A stretch of 21,242 nucleotides of DNA from Treponema sp. UBA7570 (GTDB lineage: Bacteria > Spirochaetota > Spirochaetia > Treponematales > Treponemataceae), in contig DLLE01000055.1 in NCBI GenBank assembly GCA_002477955.1, forward strand, positions 1 to 21,242, in the 5' to 3' direction. This document shows positions 1 through 9,500 of this stretch, piece after piece (positions within the stretch are counted from its first letter, which is position 1; the number at the start of each line of letters is the position of its first letter). The notes under the pieces are model-generated. The model ran no database searches. It saw nothing but the letters and a program-made list of their open reading frames with translations, and was not told where the DNA came from. The translations under genes and the position numbers were made by a program.

Positions 1-242
1 ACGCCAATCGCAGGAAATTCAATCGGAGTTCCGCCAGCCATTCTAACGCCAGCCTTAACAGCCTCCGCAATCCGGTCAAGTTCAATGTGCCCCGGAATAA
101 GTTCATTTTTTGCGCAGATAACACCAACCAGCGGCTGATTCAATTCCTCATCAGTATAACCCGAAGCATAAAAAAGAGAGCGGTGCGGCGCGCGGGCAAC
201 ACCCTTACAAGCATTATCACTTTTTTTTGATTCAACAGCCAT
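1..242 (-). CDS. ilvD: dihydroxy-acid dehydratase, N-terminal part (cut by window edge)
   Basis: This is the first 80 codons of a gene that runs off the left edge. The product would dehydrate 2,3-dihydroxy-3-methylbutanoate and its isoleucine-pathway homologue in branched-chain amino acid synthesis, using an Fe-S cluster, in the cytoplasm. The visible protein starts MAVESKKSDNACKGVARAPH and contains the family segments R-A-P-H-R-S, N-E-L-I-P-G-H-I-E-L-D and V-R-M-A-G-G-T-P-I-E-F, which are characteristic of IlvD/Edd proteins. IlvD rather than Edd is chosen because of the NELIPGH-type segment. The cluster-ligand cysteines lie outside the window. The ATG at 242 follows an AGAGG ribosome site 7 nt upstream. 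A strong promoter lies about 145 nt upstream and the leader between them is structured. Confidence 0.88.
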   Translation of the reverse strand, partial: MAVESKKSDNACKGVARAPHRSLFYASGYTDEELNQPLVGVICAKNELIPGHIELDRIAEAVKAGVRMAGGTPIEFPAIG

Positions 243-253
243 TTTGTACCTCT

Positions 254-295
254 AAAATAAAAAAATAAATTTCTGGAGCAGCTTTTACTGTCTCC
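254..295 (-). terminator. terminator-like hairpin in the ilvD leader (possible attenuator)
   Basis: Reading the minus strand, GGAG-A-CAG pairs with CTG-CTCC around a 6-nt loop (positions 295-275). AGAA follows, then a 17-nt T-rich run at 270-254. It lies downstream of the predicted ilvD transcription start and ends just before the ribosome binding site, the position expected for a transcription attenuator. The stem is short, has one bulge, and the T-run starts 5 nt late, so it may be a weak terminator or none. I saw no leader peptide rich in Leu, Ile or Val codons. Confidence 0.35.
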
Positions 296-296
296 T

Positions 297-366
297 CCGG
301 CTTTCCGCGGTTCCGCTATTCGCTTCATCGGGCAAAGCCCGACGCTTTCGCGCCGCTACAATCCGG
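297..366 (-). repeat. 70-nt structured intergenic repeat, copy 1
   Basis: Read on the minus strand the element is: outer stem CCGG/CCGG, an internal loop ATTGTA/GGAAAG, second stem GCGG/CCGC, a small hairpin CGC-GAAA-GCG with a GNRA-type loop, a hairpin CGGGC-TTT-GCCCG, and an 18-nt linker ending AGCGGAA. The copy at 20182-20251 has the same length and architecture, with paired substitutions in the stems. It sits inside the predicted ilvD leader, directly before the terminator-like hairpin. It could be a dispersed repeat that landed here or a functional RNA element; the sequence alone does not decide. Confidence 0.8.
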
Positions 367-384
367 GCTAAAATTTGCGTTTTT

Positions 385-413
385 ATTATATAGATAAACG
401 CGCTTTCTGTTAA
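385..413 (-). promoter_or_regulatory. sigma70-like promoter for ilvD
   Basis: On the minus strand a TTAACA -35 box (413-408) is followed by a 17-nt spacer and a perfect TATAAT -10 box (390-385). Transcription would start near 378, giving a leader of about 135 nt before the ilvD ATG. This is the best promoter match in the window. Confidence 0.7.
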
Positions 414-477
414 TATTGACAGGGATAAGTTTCTTTAATTTTAATTAAATTCTTCAGTATTATTAAATTATATACTG

Positions 478-837
478 CTATAAAAAAATTATTTTTATAA
501 CAAGAAAAATCAAAAACAGCCAGATTAAAACTACAGGAACCGCATAATACCATTTTCCGCTCAAAGCCATGTTTTTTGCGTTTTTTCGGCATTCTTCCCA
601 GACTTCGGACGGAATCAGCTTTACAGAAGCGGCAATCAGCGCAGGAACCAAAAACAGGTCATCAAGGCAACCAATCACCGGAATAAAATCAGGTATAAGG
701 TCTACTGGAGAAAGCGCGTACAAAACGGCAAGCGCGGCAAGGATTTTCGCCAAAACAGGTGTTTTTCTGTGCTTTAAAGCCAGACAGACGGCAGGAACAT
801 CTGTTTTTAATTTTTCAGCGCGCTCTTTAAAATTCAT
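478..837 (-). CDS. YkvA-family (DUF1232) small membrane protein
   Basis: A 119-residue protein of the DUF1232/YkvA family. The family signature YALSPVDLIPDFIP, followed by VIGCLDDL, occupies residues 40-61. It overlaps a first hydrophobic stretch (about 28-72), and a second membrane segment lies at about 99-118. The molecular function of the family is not established. The gene starts 20 nt after the mutS stop codon and is probably the last gene of the tamB-bamA-skp-mutS transcript. The ribosome site is weak (GGA, 8 nt before the ATG). No GC-rich terminator is visible beyond its stop; only AT-rich inverted sequence follows. Confidence 0.8.
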   Translation of the reverse strand: MNFKERAEKLKTDVPAVCLALKHRKTPVLAKILAALAVLYALSPVDLIPDFIPVIGCLDDLFLVPALIAASVKLIPSEVWEECRKNAKNMALSGKWYYAVPVVLIWLFLIFLVIKIIFL

Positions 838-857
838 TTTTTATTCCAAAAATAAAA

Positions 858-3524
858 CTATCTTCCAGAAAGTGATTTTTTCCAGCGGGCAACAAGCTCA
901 AGAGCCTGGAGCGGAGTCATATTTTCCGGATCAGCAGAAAGGATTTCATCCAAAACCATTTCCTCGTCAGAAAAAAGTCCCGGCAAATTCTGGCTAAAAT
1001 GCGATTTTTCTTTTTCGCCGGAAATTTCGGTTTTTATTTCGGAAGGCAGAACAGGTTTTTCTCCAGCGGATTTTTGCAAATGCGCAAGAATTTCCTCAGC
1101 TCTTAAAATTACGCTTTGTGGAACGCCGGCAAGTTTTGCAACGTGCAGACCGTAAGAATTTTCGCTTGCCCCTTCCTTTATTTTTCTCAAAAAAACTACA
1201 TCGCCAGAATTTTCAGCAACAGCCATGCACAAAAGTTTTAGCGAAGAGTGGTTCATTCTTGTTAGCTCGTGATAATGAGTAGCAAAAAGAGTTTTGCACT
1301 TTATCGTGTTCAGCAAATATTCGCTAATTGCCCAGGCAATCGAAAGTCCATCTTCCGTCGAAGTTCCCCGCCCTACTTCGTCCATAATTACGAGAGATTT
1401 TTCCGTTGCAGAACGGAGAATATTTGCCGTTTCTGTCATTTCGACCAAAAAAGTCGATTCTCCGCGGGCAAGGTTGTCGCTTGCTCCAACACGGCAGAAA
1501 ATTCTATCGACAATTCCAATGCGCGCAGAAGAAGCCGGAACAAAAGAGCCTGTCTGAGCCAAAAGCGCAATCAGCGCATTTTGACGCAAAAATGTTGATT
1601 TTCCGGCCATGTTCGGACCTGTAATCAACGAAAAAGAAGTTGAGCATTTTTCAGAAAAATCTTGTGGCGAACAAATCGAAAGGTCATTCGGAACAAATTC
1701 GCCGGCAGGAAGATGCATTTCAACGACAGGGTGGCGTCCATTTTCAACTTCAAAAACCGTAGAATCATCGACAACCGGACGAATCCAGCCATGAAGAACG
1801 GCAGAATATGCAAGCGCTGAGCTTACATCTGTGTATGCAATTTCTCTGGAAGTCTGCAAAAGATACGGAACAAGTTTTGCAATCTGGGAGCGTATTTCGA
1901 TAAATAAATCACGCTCAATCTGAACAATTTTTGTGCCAGCTTCGTTCAATTCGTGTTCAAGTTCTTGAAGCCGTTCAGTCGTATAGCGTTCCGCATTCAA
2001 AAGAGAACGGCGCATTATAAAATGCCCAGGAATCTGCTGAAGTTTTCCTTTTGTAACTTCAATGTAATAGCCTGCATTGTTGTTGTTTTTTATCCGCAGG
2101 TTAGAAATTCCAGTTTTTGATTTTTCTTCTTCGGCGTATTCTTCAAGAATTTTGTTAAAATTGCACTGAATGTCGCGCCAATGGTCAAGCTCTTTTGACC
2201 AGCCAGATTTTATAATCCGGCCTTCCGTAATAGAAGTCGCTGGATCTTCCAAAATCGCCGAATCAATAAGTTCAATTATCTGCTTAGCTTCATCCGCCGG
2301 CAAAACAGAAAAATCATAATTTTCAATCAAAACGCGGATTTTAAGCCATACGGAAAGACTCGATTTTAAAGCCTGCAAGTCTTTTGCATGGGCACGCTCC
2401 ATTGCGACTCTTGCAGCAAGCCTTTCAATATCAAGAACAGAAGAAAAATTCTGCCTAACTGCATCTAAAAGCCTGCGGTTATTTACAAAAAGAGCAATAT
2501 GCTCCTGTCTGGAAGCAATTTTTTGAGCATCGGTCAAAGGATAGTTAAGCCAGTTTACCAAGAGCCTCTTGCCCATTGCAGTCTGCGTGTGGGAAACACA
2601 TTCCAAAAGTGAATACTGGAAACTTCCGTCCCTTAAATTTTCCGTAATTTCAAGATTTCGGCGAGAAGAATCATCCATTACGACGTATTCACAGTCACGG
2701 TAAACTTTTATTCCGCTTACATGAGGAGCATTTGTCGAAGTTGTCCGCATAAGATAGTCAAGCAAAAATCCGGCAGGTCCAACTTCCGCACTTTCTTCAG
2801 TCAAATTAAAAGAACGCAGATTCTGTGTTCCAAACTGTTTGTTAAGTCTTTTGTAAGAAAGAGAAGAATCAAAATTCCATTCAGGATAATAAGAAACCGC
2901 AATATTTGAATTCTGGGCGATTATTTCTTCAATTGTTTTGTCGCCGCGCAGAGTTTCAGGCAAAAGAAGCTCACGAGGATTGGAACGGCCGAGTTCCTTT
3001 GCAAAATTATCCGCCATTTCTTTTTTATTCCAGCTTGTTGCGTAAAAATCGGCAGTAGTAACATCAATATAGGCAAAGCCAACTTCATTTTTTTTTACCG
3101 CGCAACATGCAAGATAATTATTTACGCCGCCTTCAAGATATTCACTTTCAATCGCAGTTCCCGGGGTTATGATTTCTATCACTTTTCGCTCGGCAATTGT
3201 CTTGCCTTTTCCGATTTCTCCAACCTGCTCGCAGATTGCAATTTTTTTTCCAAGCCTTAAAAGACGTGCAATGTAAATTTTTGCGGCATGATACGGAATT
3301 CCGCACATAGGATGCTGTGCACGATGAGTAAGTGTAAGATTTAAAAGACGGCTAATTTCCAAGGCGTCTTCATTGAACATCTCGTAAAAATCGCCTAGAC
3401 GAAAAAACAGAACTTCGTTGCGATATTCATCTTTTATGCTCTGGTACTGAACCATGAGCGGTGTCAATTCTGCGCTTTCGGAACGTTTCTGAATTTTTCC
3501 TGCAACAACCTTGTCTTTTGACAT
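858..3524 (-). CDS. mutS: DNA mismatch repair protein MutS
   Basis: An 888-residue cytoplasmic ATPase that recognises mismatches and small loops and recruits the rest of the mismatch repair pathway. The mismatch-contacting Phe-X-Glu motif is present in GDFYEMF (residues 44-50, F46 and E48). The core, lever and clamp regions follow. The ATPase has Walker A GPNMAGKST (636-644), the ESTFLVEM signature, Walker B with MDEVGRGTS (D715, E716), and the FATHYHEL segment. A C-terminal tail carries the usual helix-turn-helix and tetramerisation-type ending. The length is slightly above E. coli MutS (853). The start lies 6 nt after the skp stop, and the likely ribosome site AGGA overlaps that stop codon, which suggests translational coupling. 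Nothing looks damaged. Confidence 0.97.
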   Translation of the reverse strand: MSKDKVVAGKIQKRSESAELTPLMVQYQSIKDEYRNEVLFFRLGDFYEMFNEDALEISRLLNLTLTHRAQHPMCGIPYHAAKIYIARLLRLGKKIAICEQVGEIGKGKTIAERKVIEIITPGTAIESEYLEGGVNNYLACCAVKKNEVGFAYIDVTTADFYATSWNKKEMADNFAKELGRSNPRELLLPETLRGDKTIEEIIAQNSNIAVSYYPEWNFDSSLSYKRLNKQFGTQNLRSFNLTEESAEVGPAGFLLDYLMRTTSTNAPHVSGIKVYRDCEYVVMDDSSRRNLEITENLRDGSFQYSLLECVSHTQTAMGKRLLVNWLNYPLTDAQKIASRQEHIALFVNNRRLLDAVRQNFSSVLDIERLAARVAMERAHAKDLQALKSSLSVWLKIRVLIENYDFSVLPADEAKQIIELIDSAILEDPATSITEGRIIKSGWSKELDHWRDIQCNFNKILEEYAEEEKSKTGISNLRIKNNNNAGYYIEVTKGKLQQIPGHFIMRRSLLNAERYTTERLQELEHELNEAGTKIVQIERDLFIEIRSQIAKLVPYLLQTSREIAYTDVSSALAYSAVLHGWIRPVVDDSTVFEVENGRHPVVEMHLPAGEFVPNDLSICSPQDFSEKCSTSFSLITGPNMAGKSTFLRQNALIALLAQTGSFVPASSARIGIVDRIFCRVGASDNLARGESTFLVEMTETANILRSATEKSLVIMDEVGRGTSTEDGLSIAWAISEYLLNTIKCKTLFATHYHELTRMNHSSLKLLCMAVAENSGDVVFLRKIKEGASENSYGLHVAKLAGVPQSVILRAEEILAHLQKSAGEKPVLPSEIKTEISGEKEKSHFSQNLPGLFSDEEMVLDEILSADPENMTPLQALELVARWKKSLSGR

Positions 3525-3530
3525 TTTGTG

Positions 3531-4046
3531 TTATATTCCTAATTCGGCAATAACTTTTTCAGTAATATCAACCGAAGGGCTATACCACAAAACAGCATTC
3601 GCCTGCTGCAAACTCAAAATCATCGAATAACCTTCATTTTCTGCAACTTTTTCCAAAACGCCATAAAGTTTTTTGTAAAAAGAATCTGAATTCTGAAGAT
3701 TTTTTTTGAGCGATTCAAGCTCAACATTTTTTGCGTTCGTATATTCCGTAAGAGTGTCTGTTTTTCTGGTAATTTCTGCATCAAGACGGCTTACCGCTGC
3801 AGAATTATTGTTTTTCTGAAAATCAACTTTTTGATTCTTGAGATTTTGAATTTCTTCTGTCCGTTTGTTAATTTCGGTCTGGAATTCGGCTTTTTTAGAC
3901 TCGTAATTGCGAACTGGAGCCGAATTTCTAAAATATGCCTGATAAACTCTGGCAGTATCAACAACACCAAAACGCGTAATCTGCTGGGCAGAAAGTCCAA
4001 AAACAACGAAAAAAGAAAAAACAAAACCAAAAACAATTTTTTTCAT
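3531..4046 (-). CDS. skp: periplasmic OMP chaperone, Skp/OmpH family
   Basis: A 171-residue secreted protein. Residues 1-20 form a signal peptide (MKK followed by a hydrophobic core, ending GLSAQ). The N-terminal strand ITRFGVVDTARVYQAYF is typical of OmpH/Skp. A charged, heptad-like coiled-coil region follows (about 45-120), then the C-terminal segment with VAENEGYSMILS, which resembles the family's conserved end. Skp forms trimeric periplasmic chaperones that hold unfolded outer-membrane proteins before delivery to BamA. Its place directly after bamA (23-nt gap) fits that role. The T. pallidum homologue is, as I recall, TP0327. A GAGG site lies 10 nt before the ATG. Confidence 0.9.
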   Translation of the reverse strand: MKKIVFGFVFSFFVVFGLSAQQITRFGVVDTARVYQAYFRNSAPVRNYESKKAEFQTEINKRTEEIQNLKNQKVDFQKNNNSAAVSRLDAEITRKTDTLTEYTNAKNVELESLKKNLQNSDSFYKKLYGVLEKVAENEGYSMILSLQQANAVLWYSPSVDITEKVIAELGI

Positions 4047-4069
4047 TTTAAAACAACCTCAAAACGCAA

Positions 4070-6505
4070 TTATTTATTCGTAATATTGAATGAAAGTACA
4101 AATTTCCAGTTATTTTCCCAAGTTACGTTATAATTCTCATCCATTTTGAATGTATTTGCAAAAAGCAGACGCAATGGGAACTGAGGGATTGAAAAACGCA
4201 GTCCAGGACCTGTACTAAAGTAAAAGTCCGAAATTCCTGTATTTGTAAAGAGTTCATAAGGCGAATCCTTTATTACAGCAGCGTCACCAAACCAGTCTAC
4301 TGCCAAAACTCCAGGAACAATCGGCATACGTAATTCAAGAATATTGCTCCAAAGCGCACGGCCTCTGTGCTTATTATAGATATTTGTCCATCCGCGGGCG
4401 TTAAACATACCGTCAATGTAAACTTTGCTTGAATTTCCAATTCCCGAATCAGACGCCGGGAAAAGAAGGCTCAGACCGGAATATGCGGCAAAAACCATTT
4501 TCCAGTTCCATGTTTCTGTAACCGGCAAATTGAACAGGGTAAAGTATTTTTCAGCCTTTGTATCCGAACGCAAAAAGAATTCTGTTTCAAAAGGCATAAG
4601 CCCGTACCAGGTAAGGCGCTGACTTGCAAACCAGCCTTTTGAAGGATCGTAATTTATATCGCGGTCATCAACAGAAAAAGCAGACCAAATAGAATTCTGC
4701 CAACCCCATTTGTTAGAATACTCAGCAATAGTCGAATCAACAGGAATATAAACTTCGTCATAAACATTGTTTATAAGACTTCCGTTGATTCCGGCAGAAA
4801 GCGAAAGAATAGCCCAGACTGGAGTCCATCTTCTTCCAAGAGAAAAACCAAGGCTCCAAACCCAGCGTTCATAATCCATGTAATAATCGTCAGAATTTAA
4901 ACTGTCTTCGTTGTCAGCAAGTTCAAGCATAAGCGCAGTATTCTGCGAATGAGAGAAACTAGTGCTTATTGATGAAGAAATCGGCATTCCAAAAAGCCAG
5001 TTTTCTCCAAAACTCAAAGAAACAGACTGCTCGTCAGTTGCAATCGTAGAACTTGCGCTGATAGATTTTCCACTTCCGCGGAAGTTAGAATCCTGCCATT
5101 TTACAAAAAGAGCAAACGGAAGGTCGTCCGGATCAGAAACACCAGAAAAAGTAACGCCGAATTCAATAGAAGTAGTAGATTGCTCGTCTACAGAAAAAAC
5201 AAGGTTTACAAGATTTTCTTCAGAACCAGGCACAACGTCAGGCACAACTGCGCTAAAATACTGCAAGTTGTACAGATTTCTAAGACCTGTAGTAAGTTTT
5301 GCCTTAGAAAAAATGTCGCCGCTTTCAATCGGAATTTCACGGCGAATAATTTCCTCTTTTGTGCGCGTATTTCCTTTTATGGAAATGCTTTCTACATGGC
5401 TCCGCACGCTTTCTGTAATATGAAATTCATACGAAATAACTTTATTGTTCGTGTCTTTCATAGGAATTGGCTGAAAACGGTTTGAAGTGTAGCCATTTTC
5501 GTAGTATAAATCGGCAATCGCCATAACCGATTCCTGATATTTCTGCTGACTATAAACCGCGCCAGTCTTAAGCTTTACAAAAGAATTAAGCTTTTCGCTC
5601 GGAAAAATAATATTTCCCTTAAAAGTCATTCCGCCAAAAGTATACTGCGAGCCTTCAACAATAACAAATGTGATTGTAAGCTCATCTCGGTTTTTCTTTT
5701 CGTTTATAGCAGTTTCTTTTGTAACATCGATAACTTCTGCATCTATATAACCCAAATTCTGGTAATAAGCCGTAATCGCCTGCTTGTCTGCCTCGAGCTC
5801 AGATTCCTGGAATGCGCCTTTATTGATTAAACCTGCCTCTTTGAGCGTAAGCTTGCTTTTTAAAGTTCTGCTCGATATAACTTTGTTGCCACGAAAATCC
5901 AGTTTTGCAATTACAGTCGAACGGCCTTCATCAACTTTGAAATTAACTTCAACGCCTTTTGGGGTCTGCTTTGAGCTTGCAGTTACGCGGGCATTAGTAA
6001 AACCTTTTCCAAGATAAACATCGCGCACAGAACGCTCATCGACAAGCATCTTGCCTTCAACAAAAATATCTTTTTCTTTAAGCGAAACTGCCTCTTTTAA
6101 TTCTGTCGTACGAATCTGGCGGTTTCCGGAAAATGTAATTCTAGTTACAACAGGACGCTCAGTTACAGAAAATACAATCGAAACTGTATTTTTCTTAGCA
6201 TCGCCCGGAAGAGCCTCAGGATTTATTTCATCAAAAAAATCGAGCGCATAAATTCTGTCCAAAAGATTTCCAAAAACCTCATCGGAAAATTTTCTTCCGA
6301 TAAAGCCGCTAGTTACGCCTTCAAGCTCTTTTGAATCTACAGATTTTAAATTCTTAAAAGAAATTGATTTTATAAGTTTTCCATAAAACCAGTTTTCATC
6401 AGATTCTGTTACTTTGTCATTCTCCTGAGCAGAAACAAAACAAGGTGCAAAAACGCAGATTGCCGCACAAAAAATTAAAGCGAAATTAAAACGCTTGAAA
6501 GACAT
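4070..6505 (-). CDS. bamA: outer membrane protein assembly factor BamA
   Basis: The central outer-membrane subunit that folds and inserts beta-barrel proteins. From the ATG at 6505 it is 811 residues: a signal peptide (about 1-27, ending VSAQ), five POTRA domains (roughly 43-117, 118-195, 196-284, 285-366 and 367-443), then a 16-strand-type barrel to the end. The conserved barrel loop-6 motif appears as ARGW (R704), corresponding to (V/I)RG(F/Y). The C-terminus ends FVLSFNITNK rather than on an aromatic residue. An in-frame TTG at 6523 would add six residues, but GGAG lies 5 nt before the ATG at 6505, so that start is preferred. The gene sits between tamB and skp. The T. pallidum homologue is Tp92/TP0326. 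Confidence 0.95.
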   Translation of the reverse strand: MSFKRFNFALIFCAAICVFAPCFVSAQENDKVTESDENWFYGKLIKSISFKNLKSVDSKELEGVTSGFIGRKFSDEVFGNLLDRIYALDFFDEINPEALPGDAKKNTVSIVFSVTERPVVTRITFSGNRQIRTTELKEAVSLKEKDIFVEGKMLVDERSVRDVYLGKGFTNARVTASSKQTPKGVEVNFKVDEGRSTVIAKLDFRGNKVISSRTLKSKLTLKEAGLINKGAFQESELEADKQAITAYYQNLGYIDAEVIDVTKETAINEKKNRDELTITFVIVEGSQYTFGGMTFKGNIIFPSEKLNSFVKLKTGAVYSQQKYQESVMAIADLYYENGYTSNRFQPIPMKDTNNKVISYEFHITESVRSHVESISIKGNTRTKEEIIRREIPIESGDIFSKAKLTTGLRNLYNLQYFSAVVPDVVPGSEENLVNLVFSVDEQSTTSIEFGVTFSGVSDPDDLPFALFVKWQDSNFRGSGKSISASSTIATDEQSVSLSFGENWLFGMPISSSISTSFSHSQNTALMLELADNEDSLNSDDYYMDYERWVWSLGFSLGRRWTPVWAILSLSAGINGSLINNVYDEVYIPVDSTIAEYSNKWGWQNSIWSAFSVDDRDINYDPSKGWFASQRLTWYGLMPFETEFFLRSDTKAEKYFTLFNLPVTETWNWKMVFAAYSGLSLLFPASDSGIGNSSKVYIDGMFNARGWTNIYNKHRGRALWSNILELRMPIVPGVLAVDWFGDAAVIKDSPYELFTNTGISDFYFSTGPGLRFSIPQFPLRLLFANTFKMDENYNVTWENNWKFVLSFNITNK

Positions 6506-6556
6506 ATTAACTCCAATTGCCAAGAAATTTAGTCATATTCAGTTATTATGAACATT

Positions 6557-9500
6557 TTAAAATGAGTGCTTCCAAGACAATGTAACAGACGTTGAAGGAA
6601 TCCACAGACTGTTTTTGATTGCTTCCAGATCCGGAGAAACCCCAAACCTTATATTAACGAACGGTGAAGACATTTCAAAACCAAATTCAGGCTGAAGCAC
6701 AAGTCCACGAACGGAATCTTCGTCCTTTGCCTTTGTTTCGTCATAACTCCAGTGCATTAAAGCATCAACATACATTGCACTACCAAAGTACTTACCTACA
6801 TAAACAGCCGAATTGTCAAAAAAGTTACTGAAAGATAACTGCTTGCCGGCAGAATTCTTATCAAGACTTTGCTTTACAGCGTTTTGAAGGATATTTGTTC
6901 TAACGGAAAATATATCAAAATTCAATAATTCACGCAATGTATTCTCTACAGTACGCATTACCGTTGCCTGCATAAGATAGTCTCCGCCTGCCATTGCAAG
7001 AGAAGCAACATTTTCAGAATTTCCAGAAATAACCTGTCCCAAAAGCTCCATAATTTCGTTTTCAGACTTTGCAGGAGTTGCAGTAAAGCGAGGATTAAAC
7101 TGACTCAAGGCCTGCTGACTTGCCGACAAAGTTATTGTCACCTGATTATTGTTTTCATCGCGCTCCCGGGTTTCTGCGCGAACAGTAATTCGAGGATCAA
7201 AAAGTTCATTATATTCGTTGAATACAACTTTTCCCTCCTTCATATAAAAACTTCTGTTGAGCCAGACAATTTCGCCTCCACGAAGGTTTACTTCTCCTTT
7301 TGCAGAAAGGTCGCCCGTCGAAGTATCAATATAAAGGTCAAGATAATTGTCAGGCACAATAAGACCGCGCAGCAGAGGATTTAAGAGAATTTGAACTTTA
7401 TTTTTTACCTGAAGCTTAAGGTCTACAAGAAAGTCAAAAGGCGTTTTTTTTGTATGCTCCATGTTCAAACCGTCACGGATAATTTCAATTTCTGCACGTT
7501 CGCCAAAGATTTTTCCTGAAAAACCGACAGTATCCGTCGTCATGTGAACCAAAAATTTTTCAAATGCGGCAAAACCCTTGTAATGAACCAAAGGAAGCTT
7601 TAAATCAACAGGAATAAACTGACCTCGAGGGCTTTCAACCGGACAGTCAAGAGAGCCGATTTTCCAGCGGTCAAACTCAATGTTCAAGCCAACGCTCACA
7701 GAATTTTTTTCTACGGTGAATAAAGTCGGCTTTACGATAAAATGATTTTGAGAAGCAAGCGCAATTACCTTTTCAGACCGGAAAAGTTTTTTTGAAATTA
7801 TTGGAACATAAAATTCAGGATTTAAAATAACAATGGAACCTGTATATTCCGGGTCAGTTGTAAGACCGCCTATTTTTACTGCTCCAGAAAGTTTTCCGCC
7901 TGTAAATCTTACAAAAGGAATGCTGAAAGCCTGGCAAAAAGTCTTCATGTCGGCATTTATGTTTTTTATGTTCAAATCAAGCTGATTGTGAATTATAGAA
8001 CCGTTCAAATTAAAGCTGAGCGGAGAAGCAGGTCCGGATTTTACTGACAAAACCTGTCCTGCAACAAAAGTTCCAGAAATTCCCCTTCCATTTTCAGAAA
8101 CAAAATCTATAACATCGTCGCTTTTTGTAATTTTTAAGTCGAGTTTTTGTTCAGTCGGGAAAAAAGAACCTGTCATTTTTTCACTTTTGACAGTCGCAAC
8201 AAAATTTTTGAAAGGAGAATTTCCATGGGCAAAACAATTTATCGAGCTTTTTACTGGAATGTTAAAATCAAGTTCAAGAAAATTTCCTTTTAATACCGCA
8301 GTACAATTTCCAGAAAAATTCTTTAAGTTAAAGTTAGCAAAAAAATCCGAAAGCGAAAATTTTCCCCAGCCAGCGTTAAGTTCTGAAACAGAAAGTCCTG
8401 TATCGTCATAAACAGCATTTCCTGAAAAAACGCATGGATAACCGGCAAAATTTATAGAAGAACTCTGCAAATTTAGCGAAACAAAAGGATTTGCAGGTGT
8501 TCCAGATAGCGAAAACTCTGCATTTATTTTGTTTGTTGAATTTTGGTCAGCAAAAAATCTCGCGGCAGGAAAATCAGAAAGATTTCCTTGAGCACTGACA
8601 TAAAAATCGTTTTTCAAATTGTCCAAAGTCAAAAGTTTTTTTTCAAGATTGCGGACTTCGGCATTAAGGCTTATTTTTTCCGAATTTAAAATGCTTTTTG
8701 CATTCAAATCGACTATAATCGAGTCAAAAATTCCATCGTTAAGGCTCCAAACTACATTCATTCTTCCGTCAAGAGCAGAAGCCGCATCCGAATATGCGAG
8801 CTTGTTCATTACAAAACCGTATTTATTTGCAGAACCGGTAAAAGCAAGGTGCGGATGCAAACGAAGAGAACCATAAGGCTCATCAATATCAAAATTATTT
8901 ATTTCAACTTCAATTCCAGAAACTTCATTCCACGAAAAAGAAGTATTTAAGGAAGTAGAAAAAATATTTTTTCCAAACGAAACAGGCAAAGCCGTAAACT
9001 CTACAGAACCAAAAATATTTTTTTCAAACGAAAAAGCCGCATTAAAATTGTAATCGCCCGAAATATTCAAAAAATTCTGAGAAAACGCACCTCTAAAACT
9101 AAAAGGCAGAGAATTGACAACAAGGTCGGTATAAAAATTAAAATCAGAAAGTCCATTTGAAAAATCAATTCCAGCGGTAGCATGCGCAGTTTGTTTTCCA
9201 TATTGCAAATCGAGAGAACTCAAGGTTATGGTTTCTGAAGAACCATCAATGGCAAAGGTGAGAAGCTGTTTTTCCTTTGCTGTGTTTGCCAAAAGAAAAT
9301 AAGGCGAATTGAACGAAAAACTTTTAAAATCCGTCGTAAAATAAATTTCGTCGGAAAAAATGTAAGTTCCAGCCGATTTTGAAATATTTGCAAGAAAAGC
9401 CTTTTTTTCTTCGGGAACAAAAAATGCAACCGCATCGATTACGCTGTCCAAAAACATATCGCTGATAGAAACCGAAGCCTGCAAAAACTTTTCCGTCTCG

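Noticed and set aside
140..328. A 62-codon minus-strand reading frame through the ilvD leader, starting inside the structured repeat
   Set aside because: It overlaps ilvD in another frame, has no ribosome site, its residues follow the repeat's bases, and it is not rich in Leu, Ile or Val, so it is neither a gene nor a classical leader peptide.
416..445. A perfect plus-strand TTGACA (416-421) with a TTTAAT-like box 18 nt later
   Set aside because: No plus-strand gene follows; it points antisense into the YkvA-like gene in very AT-rich DNA. An antisense RNA is possible but unsupported.
4962..5423. A 153-codon plus-strand reading frame opposite bamA
   Set aside because: It is fully antisense to the well-supported bamA and shows no domain, ribosome site or signal; it is a shadow frame.
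6506..6523. A six-codon N-terminal extension of bamA from TTG
   Set aside because: The ATG at 6505 has GGAG at ideal spacing and begins a standard signal peptide, while the TTG start has no ribosome site.
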